The notes: generated by a model not told the origin, from the sequence alone. 54,427 nt of DNA from Candidatus Oceanisphaera merdipullorum (GCA_018883865.1 JAHLFI010000052.1:1-54427), one strand, 5' to 3'; shown: positions 26,675 through 35,664, counted from the first letter of the stretch. Numbers and translations are program-made.

Positions 26675-27340
26675 TTACTTGTGAAAGGGATCACTGGGTT
26701 TGCCCTCAAGCACCTGATAATCTGCCATCAAACCAGCTAACGCCAGACCAAACCCTAGATGAAAATAAGGCTTCAGCAGTAACAGTACCCGTGACTCGCC
26801 CTCATATAACACCACTTGGCTAATGTGTGACTTACACGAGTACGCCGACTGATAACTTACCCAGATTGACGCCAGTATGTTCAGTACATCATTGACCGGC
26901 GCTATCTCCGCATCGGAAATGCCAACACTTGCTGTCGGTTAAGCTCAGCTAACAATGCGTGTAAGTTTGCGGTCTGGATAAACCGTCAAATATTGTTAAT
27001 ACAGTTCAGGGGCTCGGGGTAAATATCGTTGAATTGCTGTAAAAAACGAAACTTCCGCATCACATAAAAAGTAGCATCTAGATAATGAAGCCATTGCACA
27101 GGGCTCGCCGGATCACTATTTTCAACCACTATTTTGCGGCGTAAAACTTTTACGTAACCACGCGCTGTATTGCAGGAAAATTCAGGAAACAATGTGGTTC
27201 TTATTATGAAAATGGTGATACAAGCTCCCTGAGTTCATGCCCAAACTCGCCGCTATGTGATTGGTAGTGACATTGGCTTCGCCTTGCTCATTAAACAACT
27301 ACAAGGCTACAGCCAAGATCCGTTCTATAGCTTTCATCAT
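26675..27340 (-). pseudogene. Decayed TetR/AcrR-family regulator
   Basis: Reading the minus strand from ATG 27340 gives MMKAIERILAVAL, a TAG stop (27299-27301), then LFNEQGEANVTTNHIAASL and GMNSGSLYHHFHNK. This is an unmistakable TetR helix-turn-helix, with the stop where Glu is expected. After a frameshift near 27200 the frame continues (NSDPASPVQWLHYLDATF, RKFRFLQQFNDIYPE) to an in-frame TGA at 26986-26988. It resumes as RFIQTANLHALLAELNRQQ, shifts again near 26940, and ends ISQVVLYEGESRVLLLLKPY to a stop at 26675. The total span of about 666 bases fits one intact regulator of roughly 210 residues, so decay is by point lesions. Its former target is unknown; kbl lies 95 bases downstream. Confidence 0.8.
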
Positions 27341-27481
27341 AGCAAACCAAGGCTCAGCGTTATTTCACTCACATATAACGCAGTTACCTGAGTTGGTTTT
27401 CTAGCGACCAAGCGTGATAAACTGACTTAATTTTACTTTATGCGTGATGCCGGACTATCCGGCCAACCAGAGGCAAACCTG

Positions 27482-28435
27482 ATGATCATAGTAACTGGCG
27501 GCGCCGGCTTTATCGGCAGTAACCTAGTAAAAACCCTTAATGACAAAGGCCGCACCGATGTTGTGGTCATCGATGACCTTACAGATGGTACCAAGTTCGT
27601 TAATCTTGTGGACTTAACTATCGCCGACTACCTCGACAAAGACGAATTTATCCAACGTATCTTCTCCGGCGACGACTTTGAAGAATGGGGCGGCATCGAA
27701 GCCATCTTTCATGAAGGCGCCTGCTCAGCCACGACTGAGTGGGACGGCAAATTCATGATGGAAAATAACTATCAATATTCCAAAGATTTGCTGCATTACT
27801 GCGTCGAGCGCGAAATTCCGTTTATCTACGCCTCTTCTGCCGCCACCTACGGCGGACGCAACGACAACTTTATTGAAGAACCACAATACGAGCAGCCGCT
27901 CAACGTCTACGGCTACTCCAAACAATTGTTCGACCAATATGTGCGACGCTTAATGCCAGAAATAAACTCACAAGTCGTGGGCTTAAAGTACTTCAACGTT
28001 TATGGCCCGCGCGAGCAGCATAAAGGCGGCATGTCCAGCGTGGCATTCCATCTCAACACCCAACTACACAAAGGCGAAAATCCTAAGTTATTCGCCGGGT
28101 GCGATGGCTTCCCCGATGGCGGCCAAATGCGCGACTTCATCTACGTAGAAGACGTGTGCAAGGTAAACTTATGGTTCTGGGAAAATCCAGAAGTCAGCGG
28201 CATCTTTAACTGCGGCACCGGTCAAGCCGAGCCCTTCCAAAATGTCGCCGAAGCCGTAATCAAGCACCACAACAAGGGCGAAATTGAATACATTCCTTTC
28301 CCTGAGCAGTTAAAAGGTCGCTACCAGAGCTTTACCCAAGCGGACTTGACCAAACTGCGCGCCGCCGGTTACCCGCACAGTTTTAAAACGGTGGCCGAAG
28401 GTACTGGCGAATACTTGGCTTGGCTGAATCGTTAA
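27482..28435 (+). CDS. hldD: ADP-L-glycero-D-manno-heptose-6-epimerase
   Basis: HldD (RfaD/WaaD) epimerises ADP-D-glycero- to ADP-L-glycero-D-manno-heptose, the donor for LPS inner-core heptoses. The 317-residue short-chain dehydrogenase-type protein starts [14 protein letters not shown] (NADP Rossmann motif), with the Tyr-x3-Lys pair in [16 protein letters not shown], and [13 protein letters not shown]. The ATG at 27482 has AGAGG about 8 bases upstream; the in-frame ATG at 27440 adds 14 residues without family support. It opens the LPS core locus, followed 61 bases later by the glycosyltransferase-deacetylase gene. Confidence 0.97.
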   Translation: MIIVTGGAGFIGSNLVKTLNDKGRTDVVVIDDLTDGTKFVNLVDLTIADYLDKDEFIQRIFSGDDFEEWGGIEAIFHEGACSATTEWDGKFMMENNYQYSKDLLHYCVEREIPFIYASSAATYGGRNDNFIEEPQYEQPLNVYGYSKQLFDQYVRRLMPEINSQVVGLKYFNVYGPREQHKGGMSSVAFHLNTQLHKGENPKLFAGCDGFPDGGQMRDFIYVEDVCKVNLWFWENPEVSGIFNCGTGQAEPFQNVAEAVIKHHNKGEIEYIPFPEQLKGRYQSFTQADLTKLRAAGYPHSFKTVAEGTGEYLAWLNR

Positions 28436-28496
28436 TAGATAACGGTAAGCCGTCAGTTAAGAAGAAACTAAAATGGGTAAGGAGTAATAACACAGC

Positions 28497-30260
28497 ATGA
28501 ACATCTTGATGGCACTATCACAATTAGAAGTGACGGGTGCCGAAGTCTATGCCACTACGGTTGGCGATGAACTGACGCGACGTGGTCACAAGGTGTGTTA
28601 TGTCTCCGACACCCTCACTAAGCCACATCAGGGCGCGTTTTTTAAGCTGCGCTTTAATAAGCGCAGCATACCAAGGCGTTTTTGGCATGTAGGCTATTTG
28701 GTCTACCTGATTAAAAAACACCGTATTCAATTAGTACATGCCCACAGCCGCGCCTCCAGCTGGAGCTGCTATGTGGCCTGTAAAATTACCGGCACGCCCA
28801 TGATCACCAGCGTTCATGGTCGCCAGCCCGTACACGCTTCGCGCAAGAAGTTTCATGCACTGGGAGACAAGGCCTTAGCCGTCTGTGAAGCCGTGCGCGA
28901 ACAACTAATAACCAGCCTAGGCGTGTCACCTGAGCTAATTAACATTGGCCGTAACGGTATTAATACCGAGCAATATCAGCCAAGCCCTGCACCTCACAAT
29001 GCGAAGCCGGTGATCAGCATTATCGGCCGCCTGACCGGCCCTAAAGGTGAGCTTTGCTATCGCTTGCTCGATGAATGTTTAGACTTAGATAAATACCAAG
29101 TACAAATCGCCTCCGGCTCTGTGGTGCCGGAACGGTTTGAGCGCTTTAAAACGAAAGTGCAGTTTCTCGGTTACGTGCAAGATATACCGAGCCTTATCGC
29201 CCAATCGGATTTAGTGATAGGTGCCGGGCGCGTGGCCATGGAAACCATATTAATGCAGCGCCCCATCTTTGCCATTGGCGAAGCCATGGCGCCGGGACTG
29301 ATTACCGCTGAAAATTTGCCTGCTGCTATGAGCAGTAACTTTGGCGATATTGGCCCAAAAGATCTCGATATTGATTTTTCAGCCTTGCCAGAGCGCATTG
29401 CTCACGCCTTAACGCAAACACAGCCCGACGCCAGTCTGATTGAACAAGTTAAGGCGAATTACGACTTACAAGCCGTGGTCAAACAGCTAGAGCAAGATTA
29501 CCAAAGCGTGTACGTGCATAAATTACGCCGTGAAATGCCCATCATCATGTATCACCGTTTTATTAAAGATGAAAGCGAAAAAGGCGTACATGGCACCTAT
29601 ATGCACGTCGATATGTTAGAAAAGCACTTTAAATTACTAAAGCACTTGGGTTATCAAACATTGACCTTTGCTGACCTTAATGAGCAGGGTTTTGCCGAGC
29701 GCTTAAATCCCAATAAAAAGTACATAATGCTGACCGTCGACGACGGTTATAAAGATAATTATGAGCTCTTGTTCCCACTGCTGAAAAAGTACAATTTTAA
29801 AGCGGTGATTTATGCCGTTACCGGTGAACAATTCAACCGCTGGGACGTAGAGCAGCCAAATAATCCGGAAAAGCGCGTCGAGCTTATGAGTCCGGCACAA
29901 ATCAAAGAAATGGCGGCCTCCGGATTAGTAGAGTTTGGTGGTCATACCCTGACTCACCCACACTTAGACAAGCTAGATAAAACTGCACAGCACATTGAGA
30001 TTAGCGAGAATAAGGCGCAACTCGAACAATTAATCGGTAAACCATTGCTGTCCTTCGCCTACCCGTTCGGCAGCCACAACCAAGACAGCAAAGATCTGGC
30101 CTTCGAGTTGGGCTACCCCTTTGCCGTCGCCACCAACAGCGGTCCCCTCGCCATGCACGAAGATCCTTATCAGATCCGACGCATCGCCATCTTCCCCCGT
30201 ACCGACGTATTCGGCCTGTGGCGGAAAATTAGAGGGAATTATGTGTTTCGAAAAAAATAA
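28497..30260 (+). CDS. Fused GT4 glycosyltransferase / NodB-type polysaccharide deacetylase
   Basis: A 587-residue two-domain protein. Residues about 1-345 form a GT-B, GT4-like glycosyltransferase (EVTGAEVYATTVGDEL, VHAHSRASSW, SIIGRLTGPKG, GAGRVAMETILMQRPIFAIGE). Residues about 355-565 form a NodB-homology deacetylase: TVDDG (D415, D416), HTLTHPH (H483, H487) and FAYPFG. No signal peptide or membrane span is present, so it should act at the cytoplasmic face on growing LPS core. The context (hldD upstream, waa genes downstream) suggests it transfers an N-acetylhexosamine and then deacetylates it, jobs done by the separate WabH and WabN in Klebsiella; this is an inference. The frame is continuous, so the fusion looks real. 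Confidence 0.88.
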   Translation: MNILMALSQLEVTGAEVYATTVGDELTRRGHKVCYVSDTLTKPHQGAFFKLRFNKRSIPRRFWHVGYLVYLIKKHRIQLVHAHSRASSWSCYVACKITGTPMITSVHGRQPVHASRKKFHALGDKALAVCEAVREQLITSLGVSPELINIGRNGINTEQYQPSPAPHNAKPVISIIGRLTGPKGELCYRLLDECLDLDKYQVQIASGSVVPERFERFKTKVQFLGYVQDIPSLIAQSDLVIGAGRVAMETILMQRPIFAIGEAMAPGLITAENLPAAMSSNFGDIGPKDLDIDFSALPERIAHALTQTQPDASLIEQVKANYDLQAVVKQLEQDYQSVYVHKLRREMPIIMYHRFIKDESEKGVHGTYMHVDMLEKHFKLLKHLGYQTLTFADLNEQGFAERLNPNKKYIMLTVDDGYKDNYELLFPLLKKYNFKAVIYAVTGEQFNRWDVEQPNNPEKRVELMSPAQIKEMAASGLVEFGGHTLTHPHLDKLDKTAQHIEISENKAQLEQLIGKPLLSFAYPFGSHNQDSKDLAFELGYPFAVATNSGPLAMHEDPYQIRRIAIFPRTDVFGLWRKIRGNYVFRKK

Positions 30261-30269
30261 TTTTCGGTA

Positions 30270-30301
30270 TGAAACATTAAGCTAAATGGCTTAATGTTTC
30301 A
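30270..30301. terminator. Perfect 13-bp hairpin between convergent LPS genes
   Basis: TGAAACATTAAGC (30270-30282), 6-base loop, GCTTAATGTTTCA (30289-30301). The stem is AT-rich and no strict T-run follows on the plus strand; on the minus strand T-rich DNA follows about 10 bases later. It is probably a shared transcription end for the two convergent genes. Confidence 0.55.
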
Positions 30302-30360
30302 TAGAAACCAGAAAATATTATTAATTTTTTAGCCACGCGCTATCACATTAATAATTAAAC

Positions 30361-31425
30361 TTAAAATAAGTTGGGGATTTTTTCTTTAAAACTAGATTTA
30401 TCAAAAAAATTAATGTTTGGCGGATTGTTTTTTTGTGCAAAAATACTGTCCGATAGCTTATTATTTGGATGCCATTCTTTATAATTTTCCTCATCTGGGT
30501 TATATAAAGCCAACAATGGCTTTTGCAGCCCGGTTGCTATATGTACGGTTGCCGTATCCACTGACAAAATATAATCCGCTTGTCGCATAATCTCTATGGA
30601 ATCATAAATAGATCGACTGTCAGCATAAAAATGTACGTTATTATACCTTTCACAAATTAGCGCTACTTCATCTTTCTTATCTGGCATGGTTAATAAAACT
30701 ATATTAACGACACCTCGCTCAGAATTTATGGTTTCAATAATATCAGATATGGTACTTTTACTTAATTGTCTAGCGCCGCCACTACCATAAGGGTTAAAAA
30801 CGAGTAAAGGCCCGGAAATTGCAGAGAGAAACTGACCAACATTAATAGCCGACGATTCATTTTCAGGAACAATATAATCTGCACATACTTGCTGAACACC
30901 CGTGTGCTCAAGCAACATTTTATATTTATCTGAAAAATGCTTATTTTTTGTGATTCGTCCCAACTTTAGGTTTACAAGCTTCACCTGATCATCAAGACCT
31001 GCAATGAAGTTAGCCTGAACTTTGCTCATAAAATAAAGATCTTTCATTTTTAATGCTTTGCTTAAGTGTACCAGCAAATCAACATGACCAATTTCAGATG
31101 CTAAAATTTTTAATTCTCCATAACTAGGTCGCTTCTTCACTTCATAAACATGATCAGCACTAAAATAATCTTTGAACAACCCTGACATATTCGGCGTCGT
31201 AATCACATCTATCTTTATCCCCGGATATGCCTTTCTCCACTCTCGAAAAACGAATGACGATACAATGGAGTCTCCCCACTTAGCATCCCAGCGCACTAAT
31301 ACTATTCTTTTAATATCATCTTTTAATTCAAACTTTTCAGCTGCTCTATCAAATAAAAACAAACCCAATTTTCGCCGCCAAATATCACGAGCAAGCTGTA
31401 TTGATGAAATCCATTTTTTGAGCAT
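30361..31425 (-). CDS. GT9-family (heptosyltransferase-like) glycosyltransferase
   Basis: Of the ADP-heptose:LPS heptosyltransferase (GT9, GT-B) type: IVLVRWDAKWGDSIVSSFVF near the start, VFNPYGSGG in the centre, and a C-terminal donor-site stretch with SVDTATVHIATGLQKPLLALY. The gene is clearly more AT-rich than its neighbours (many Lys, Ile, Asn), suggesting recent acquisition. The start is uncertain: ATG 31425 (354 residues, MLKKWISSIQLAR) is preferred because the longer form from 31530 would run through the waaF start and its -10 element; ribosome binding sites are poor either way. It is transcribed divergently from waaF. The acceptor sugar is unknown. Confidence 0.8.
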   Translation of the reverse strand: MLKKWISSIQLARDIWRRKLGLFLFDRAAEKFELKDDIKRIVLVRWDAKWGDSIVSSFVFREWRKAYPGIKIDVITTPNMSGLFKDYFSADHVYEVKKRPSYGELKILASEIGHVDLLVHLSKALKMKDLYFMSKVQANFIAGLDDQVKLVNLKLGRITKNKHFSDKYKMLLEHTGVQQVCADYIVPENESSAINVGQFLSAISGPLLVFNPYGSGGARQLSKSTISDIIETINSERGVVNIVLLTMPDKKDEVALICERYNNVHFYADSRSIYDSIEIMRQADYILSVDTATVHIATGLQKPLLALYNPDEENYKEWHPNNKLSDSIFAQKNNPPNINFFDKSSFKEKIPNLF

Positions 31426-31462
31426 ACCTGCATTAATCCGAGTTAATAGTTTACGGGTATTG

Positions 31463-31468
31463 TATAAT
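31463..31468 (+). promoter_or_regulatory. -10 element of a likely waaF promoter
   Basis: A perfect TATAAT lies at 31463-31468, 28 bases before the waaF ATG, in the divergent interval. No good -35 is seen at 16-18 bases; the element is directly preceded by TG. Confidence 0.5.
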
Positions 31469-31496
31469 GTTTCGCTGTCAAAGAGGAACATTCTCA

Positions 31497-32537
31497 ATGT
31501 CTCAAAAAATTCTAGTGATCGGGCCTTCATGGGTTGGCGACATGGTGATGTCGCAAAGTTTGTACATCTCCCTTAAACAAGAGCACCCAGAAGCGGAACT
31601 GCATGTGATTGCACCGGCTTGGTGCTGCGCGCTCCTGGAGCGTATGCCCGAAGTGGACAAGGCGATCGTGATGCCGCTGGGGCATGGCGACTTTAAACTG
31701 ACTGAGCGTTTTCGTCTCGGGCGAAGGCTAGCAAGCGAGGGTTACGACTGGGCCATAGTGCAGCCTAATTCCTTGAAATCGGCGCTGATCCCACTATTTG
31801 CCGGTATTAAGAAGCGCACCGGCTGGAAAGGTGAGTCTCGCTATGGCCTGCTCAACGACTTACGCAGCAATAAGCGCAGTTTTCCGCTTATGGTAGAGCG
31901 CTATAACGCCTTGGCCTATCCTAAAACCCAAATGATTGACAGCCAGAGCCTGCCCAATCTGCCATGGCCTTCGCTCGCTGTAGATAAAAAAAATCAACGG
32001 CTCGCCTTGAGTGAATTGTCGTTAGATATAAGTAGACCAGTATTAAGTCTGTGCCCAGGTGCCGAGTTTGGCCCTTCTAAGCGTTGGCCAGAACAACACT
32101 ATGCTGAAGTCGCGAAACACCAAATCAAACAAGGCAAACAAGTATGGATTTTTGGCTCAGCCAAAGATATTCCCGTAGCCGAAACCATACGTCACTCTTT
32201 GCCCAGCCAACTGCAAGCACACTGCCACATTCTTGCTGGTAAAACATCTCTGCACCAAGCCATTGATTTGATGGCATTAAGCACTATGGTAGTGTCTAAC
32301 GACTCGGGTTTAATGCACATTGCCGCCGCACTGGAGCGCCCACTGGTTGCCGTGTATGGCTCTACTTCGCCTAAATACACACCGCCTTTAGCTGAACATG
32401 TAGCTGTAGTACATATAGATATTGAATGCCGACCATGTTTTAAACGGGAATGCCCTTTAGGCCATTTGAAATGTCTAAAAGACCTAACTCCACAATTAGT
32501 CATTAACGCTATTAATAAATTACAAGAACGAGAATAA
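31497..32537 (+). CDS. waaF: LPS heptosyltransferase II
   Basis: WaaF adds the second L-glycero-D-manno-heptose to the LPS inner core. The 346-residue protein (E. coli 348) starts MSQKILVIGPSWVGDMVMSQ, nearly identical to E. coli. It keeps CCALLERMPEVD, PLGHGDFKL, RTGWKGESRYGLLND, CPGAEFGPSKRWP and SNDSGLMHIAAAL, the GT9 donor site. The ATG at 31497 matches the family start; an AGAGG lies 10 bases upstream. Base composition is like the housekeeping genes, unlike the two AT-rich GT9 genes on either side. The next gene starts 1 base after its stop. Confidence 0.96.
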   Translation: MSQKILVIGPSWVGDMVMSQSLYISLKQEHPEAELHVIAPAWCCALLERMPEVDKAIVMPLGHGDFKLTERFRLGRRLASEGYDWAIVQPNSLKSALIPLFAGIKKRTGWKGESRYGLLNDLRSNKRSFPLMVERYNALAYPKTQMIDSQSLPNLPWPSLAVDKKNQRLALSELSLDISRPVLSLCPGAEFGPSKRWPEQHYAEVAKHQIKQGKQVWIFGSAKDIPVAETIRHSLPSQLQAHCHILAGKTSLHQAIDLMALSTMVVSNDSGLMHIAAALERPLVAVYGSTSPKYTPPLAEHVAVVHIDIECRPCFKRECPLGHLKCLKDLTPQLVINAINKLQERE

Positions 32538-32538
32538 A

Positions 32539-33579
32539 ATGAAATATAACATGAAGCATTTATGGTTTGAAAAAGGCGCCTATGCTAATAAAAAATCACG
32601 TGTTTTTTTAGCTACTGAATTTAACCCAGAAAAAATAAAAAAAATAGCGATCATTCGTCACGCAGCGTTAGGTGATCAGGTTATTACTCGACCATTTTTA
32701 GTTGAAGCCAGAAAGTTTTTCCCCAATGCGCATATTACACTCTGTGCTGTATCTAACTATCAGTATGGTATGCCTAGTGATCTGGCAGACAGTGTGCACA
32801 TAATGCATGGCGCCGATAAAAAATCAGAAATAAAATTTTCTGAAAAACTATCCAACATTAAAGAGCTACCTGAGCAGGATATTATTTTTGATTTAGCTGC
32901 AACCAATAGGTCCTATTGGATGATTGCACTTTCAAAGGCAACATTAAAAGTAGGCTTTCCCTATAGATCTATTCTAAATCGATTATTATATGACGTAGGA
33001 GTGTTTCGTTCGGATTTTAGTTCCGAAATAGAAGCTATGTTGGATATGTTAAGAATACTAGGGCACAACCCAGAGTATCCATTAAACTTCGCCTACCCTA
33101 ATAATAAAGAACATAAAAATATTACGGCTCCTTTTATAATTTACTTTAATGGCGCATCGCAAGAGTCAAAAATGTATCCCATCGCAGAGCAAGCCGAGCT
33201 ATTAGCAAAAGCGGTACAAGCATTACCCGATTATCAGCATATTTTCCTAGAAGGTTTAAACAGCAAGGAAAAAGGCGAATCACTGCGACATTTAGAAAAA
33301 TATAATAACTTTTCTATTCAACCTAGCGTAGATTTAAAAAATATTACTCAACTTCTAGCTGAAGCGACCCTAGTGGTAAGTACCGATACCGGCATTCGAA
33401 ACATGGCTATTGCTACCCACACACCTACTGTAGGTATTTTTTATTCAACCGTACCTTTCCGTTACACGCCTTCCTATGAATATCATCATATTGTGATGAA
33501 TGCCGATGCAAGTTTACCCTCACCAGATCAGGTATTAATGGGTATAAAAATAACGTTAGAGCATATTAAGTCATTATGA
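32539..33579 (+). CDS. GT9-family (heptosyltransferase-like) glycosyltransferase, AT-rich
   Basis: A 346-residue GT9-like protein with an N-terminal extension of about 35 residues before the first beta strand (KIKKIAIIRHAALGDQVITR). It has a central YFNGASQESKMYP and the C-terminal VVSTDTGIRNMAIATHTPTVGIFY, corresponding to the ADP-heptose binding SxDxGxxHxA region; the usual His is replaced by Asn (DTGIRNMA). It is AT-rich compared with waaF and waaA on either side, a sign of transfer. It follows waaF by 1 base and overlaps waaA by 4 bases (ATGA), so it sits inside one operon. The acceptor is unknown. Confidence 0.82.
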   Translation: MKYNMKHLWFEKGAYANKKSRVFLATEFNPEKIKKIAIIRHAALGDQVITRPFLVEARKFFPNAHITLCAVSNYQYGMPSDLADSVHIMHGADKKSEIKFSEKLSNIKELPEQDIIFDLAATNRSYWMIALSKATLKVGFPYRSILNRLLYDVGVFRSDFSSEIEAMLDMLRILGHNPEYPLNFAYPNNKEHKNITAPFIIYFNGASQESKMYPIAEQAELLAKAVQALPDYQHIFLEGLNSKEKGESLRHLEKYNNFSIQPSVDLKNITQLLAEATLVVSTDTGIRNMAIATHTPTVGIFYSTVPFRYTPSYEYHHIVMNADASLPSPDQVLMGIKITLEHIKSL

Positions 33580-34832
33580 TCACAGCACTATATAACGTCT
33601 TAATTCATCTCTTTAGTCCAATAATTTTGGCGATGCTGTATTGGCCAAAAAAAGGCAAGCCTAGTTTCGGTAAGCGCTGGTCTGAACACTTAGGCTTAGT
33701 GCCGACTTTAAGACAAAAAGGCCCTGTATGGATACATGCCGTAAGTGTCGGCGAAGTGATCGCCGCAACTTCGTTGATTAAAGCCCTCAAAGCAGAATAC
33801 CCAGAGCTACCTATATTGGTAACTACCACCACCCGCACTGGAGCTGATTTAGCTTTAAAAATTGGCGATTCAGTTGAGCACCGTTATGCCCCCTTAGACT
33901 TCCCTTGGGCGGTGGCTTTGTTTTTAGCTCGAATTAAGCCACGCGCACTACTCATTATGGAAACTGAGCTTTGGCCCAATTGGTTGCGTGCCTGTGGTAA
34001 ATTTCAGCTACCCGTGCTGGTATTAAATGCGCGTCTCTCGGCACGATCAGCCGCACGATATCGTCGTTTTCACGCTGTTTTTCGGCTGCTATCAAGTAAT
34101 ATCAGTCACATCGCCTGCCAATATCCCGCCGATGCTCAGCGCTTTATCGGCTTAGGCATAAGCAAAAATAAGCTGAGTATTACTGGCTCTATTAAATTTG
34201 ATATTACTTACGGGCCGAATGTTTATAAAAAAGGGCAGCAACTACGCATACAGCTCGGACATGAACGTCCTATTTGGATTGCGGCTTCCACTCATGAAGG
34301 CGAAGATGAGCAGATACTGGCAGCCCATAAACAGCTGTTAACTTTGCTACCGGATGCACTGCTAATAATAGTGCCTCGTCACCCTCAGCGCTTTAACCAA
34401 GTTGCAGAGTTAATAAAACAGCAAGCATTAACATTAAGTCGCCGCACACAATCAGAGCGGACAATAAGCACGCAAGTTTACCTCGGTGACACCATGGGCG
34501 AGCTGCCCGTGATGCTAGCGGCTGCAGACATCACTTTCGTGGGTGGAAGTTTAATAGCGCGCGGCGGACATAATTTATTAGAGCCTGCGGCTTTAGGTAA
34601 AGCCATACTTACCGGCCCTTCAATATTTAACTTTACTGATATTTACCAACGACTACTTGAGCAAGAAGCACTGATCACAGTTACTAACTCAGGTGAGTTA
34701 GCCGACACATTAATTGACCTGTTTTCAGACAAAGTAACCAGATTACAGCTGGGGAAAAATGCGTTATCTGTGGTGAATAATAACAAGGGCGCCATTCATA
34801 AAACCCTGCAGCAGATACAGGCCTTCCTCTAA
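33576..34832 (+). CDS. waaA: Kdo transferase (lipid IVA 3-deoxy-D-manno-octulosonic acid transferase)
   Basis: WaaA (KdtA) transfers Kdo from CMP-Kdo to lipid IVA at the inner face of the membrane. The 418-residue GT30 protein has an N-terminal membrane anchor (about 4-22), the HAVSVGEVIAA motif with the catalytic E60, the METELWPN block, and C-terminal FVGGSLIARGGHNLLEPAALG. All are family signatures. Its ATG overlaps the stop of the upstream GT9 gene (ATGA). The stop codon lies in the first bases of a strong terminator. The presence of kdkA nearby suggests a mono-Kdo type core, as in Vibrio and Haemophilus; this is an inference. Confidence 0.97.
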   Translation: MITALYNVLIHLFSPIILAMLYWPKKGKPSFGKRWSEHLGLVPTLRQKGPVWIHAVSVGEVIAATSLIKALKAEYPELPILVTTTTRTGADLALKIGDSVEHRYAPLDFPWAVALFLARIKPRALLIMETELWPNWLRACGKFQLPVLVLNARLSARSAARYRRFHAVFRLLSSNISHIACQYPADAQRFIGLGISKNKLSITGSIKFDITYGPNVYKKGQQLRIQLGHERPIWIAASTHEGEDEQILAAHKQLLTLLPDALLIIVPRHPQRFNQVAELIKQQALTLSRRTQSERTISTQVYLGDTMGELPVMLAAADITFVGGSLIARGGHNLLEPAALGKAILTGPSIFNFTDIYQRLLEQEALITVTNSGELADTLIDLFSDKVTRLQLGKNALSVVNNNKGAIHKTLQQIQAFL

Positions 34833-34866
34833 TAAAATAGAGCCATGTTATGGCTCTATTTTATTT
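34831..34866. terminator. Bidirectional terminator between waaA and kdkA
   Basis: A 15-bp stem (ATAAAATAGAGCCAT at 34832-34846, ATGGCTCTATTTTAT at 34850-34864) has a GTT loop and a T-rich right flank; it is A-rich on the left. It can serve both convergent genes. Confidence 0.85.
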
Positions 34867-34869
34867 TCG

Positions 34870-35577
34870 TCACTTAGTCTTATAACTATTGAGCAAGATG
34901 CGCCAATCGGCTTCTTGCCAATGAAAATCGGTATGTAGGCCCTTCTCTTTACGAAATGATCTTAATAGGCGGTCCATATTCTCGCGGGTCCACGTATTGG
35001 GTTCACGAAAGTGACATTTATCGAAGTCAATTAGCCAGACTTTACCGTCCGTATCGAGCAATATATTGTGGCTATTTAAGTCGGCATGATAAAGACCCGC
35101 GTCATGAAAACGACGAATCGTCTTACCTACGGTTTGCCACTCTTCTTTGGTTAAGGCGCGCTCTTTTAATACCGCGACTAAATCAAGCGAGTTTGCAACC
35201 AAGCTTAAGATAATATCCGCCCGATACACTAAATTAGAGCGCACCATACGGGCGGCACACGGGCGAGGGACGGGTAAACCACGGCGATACAATTTAGCTA
35301 ATACGGTAAATTCAGCCATGGCGCGACTTTTAGACTCGGCGACGTGCAAGAAGGTGTCTTCCATTACTCGGCCTATCATACCGCCACGGTAATAATGACG
35401 CAGCACCTTGTCGCACACCGCATCTTTTACAAACCAAGTGGTGTTACGACCCACAGCTTTACCACAAATGGCATCTTGTTCTCGCCAGTAGTCGATCTCA
35501 AAAAAATCACGCTGAAATGAGTCGAAACACTCTGGGTCATACCAGATAATTTCTGAACCGTGTTCAATGCGCTCCAC
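34870..35577 (-). CDS. kdkA: 3-deoxy-D-manno-octulosonic acid kinase
   Basis: KdkA phosphorylates the 4-position of the single Kdo in Haemophilus/Vibrio-type LPS. The protein kinase-like fold shows ALRHYYRGG-equivalent VLRHYYRGGMIGR, AEFTVLAKLYRRGLPVPRP, catalytic loop HADLNSHNILL and LIDFDKCHF (DFD metal site). I chose the GTG at 35577 (235 residues; H. influenzae 241) because GGGGGAA lies 7 bases upstream and the N-terminus then aligns with the family; a longer form from GTG 35625 has no better support and approaches the divergent gene. It converges with waaA at a shared terminator. Confidence 0.92.
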   Translation of the reverse strand: MERIEHGSEIIWYDPECFDSFQRDFFEIDYWREQDAICGKAVGRNTTWFVKDAVCDKVLRHYYRGGMIGRVMEDTFLHVAESKSRAMAEFTVLAKLYRRGLPVPRPCAARMVRSNLVYRADIILSLVANSLDLVAVLKERALTKEEWQTVGKTIRRFHDAGLYHADLNSHNILLDTDGKVWLIDFDKCHFREPNTWTRENMDRLLRSFRKEKGLHTDFHWQEADWRILLNSYKTK

Positions 35578-35664
35578 TGTCGTTTCCCCCAAGCCGAAAA
35601 CACAGATTTTACATGGCGAGCTCACCTTTGCATAATGCCTGACTCAAATTATGGAGATTTACCT

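Noticed and set aside
26986-27192. 68-codon minus-strand frame as an independent small gene
   Set aside because: It continues past its stop in the same frame into more TetR-like sequence and is best read as the middle of the pseudogene.
27231-27391. Plus-strand open stretch upstream of hldD with protein-like composition
   Set aside because: It is the antisense of the TetR helix-turn-helix region, which explains its open frame.
31172-31576. 134-codon plus-strand frame across the GT9 gene and waaF start
   Set aside because: Antisense to a recognisable GT9 protein and overlapping waaF in another frame.
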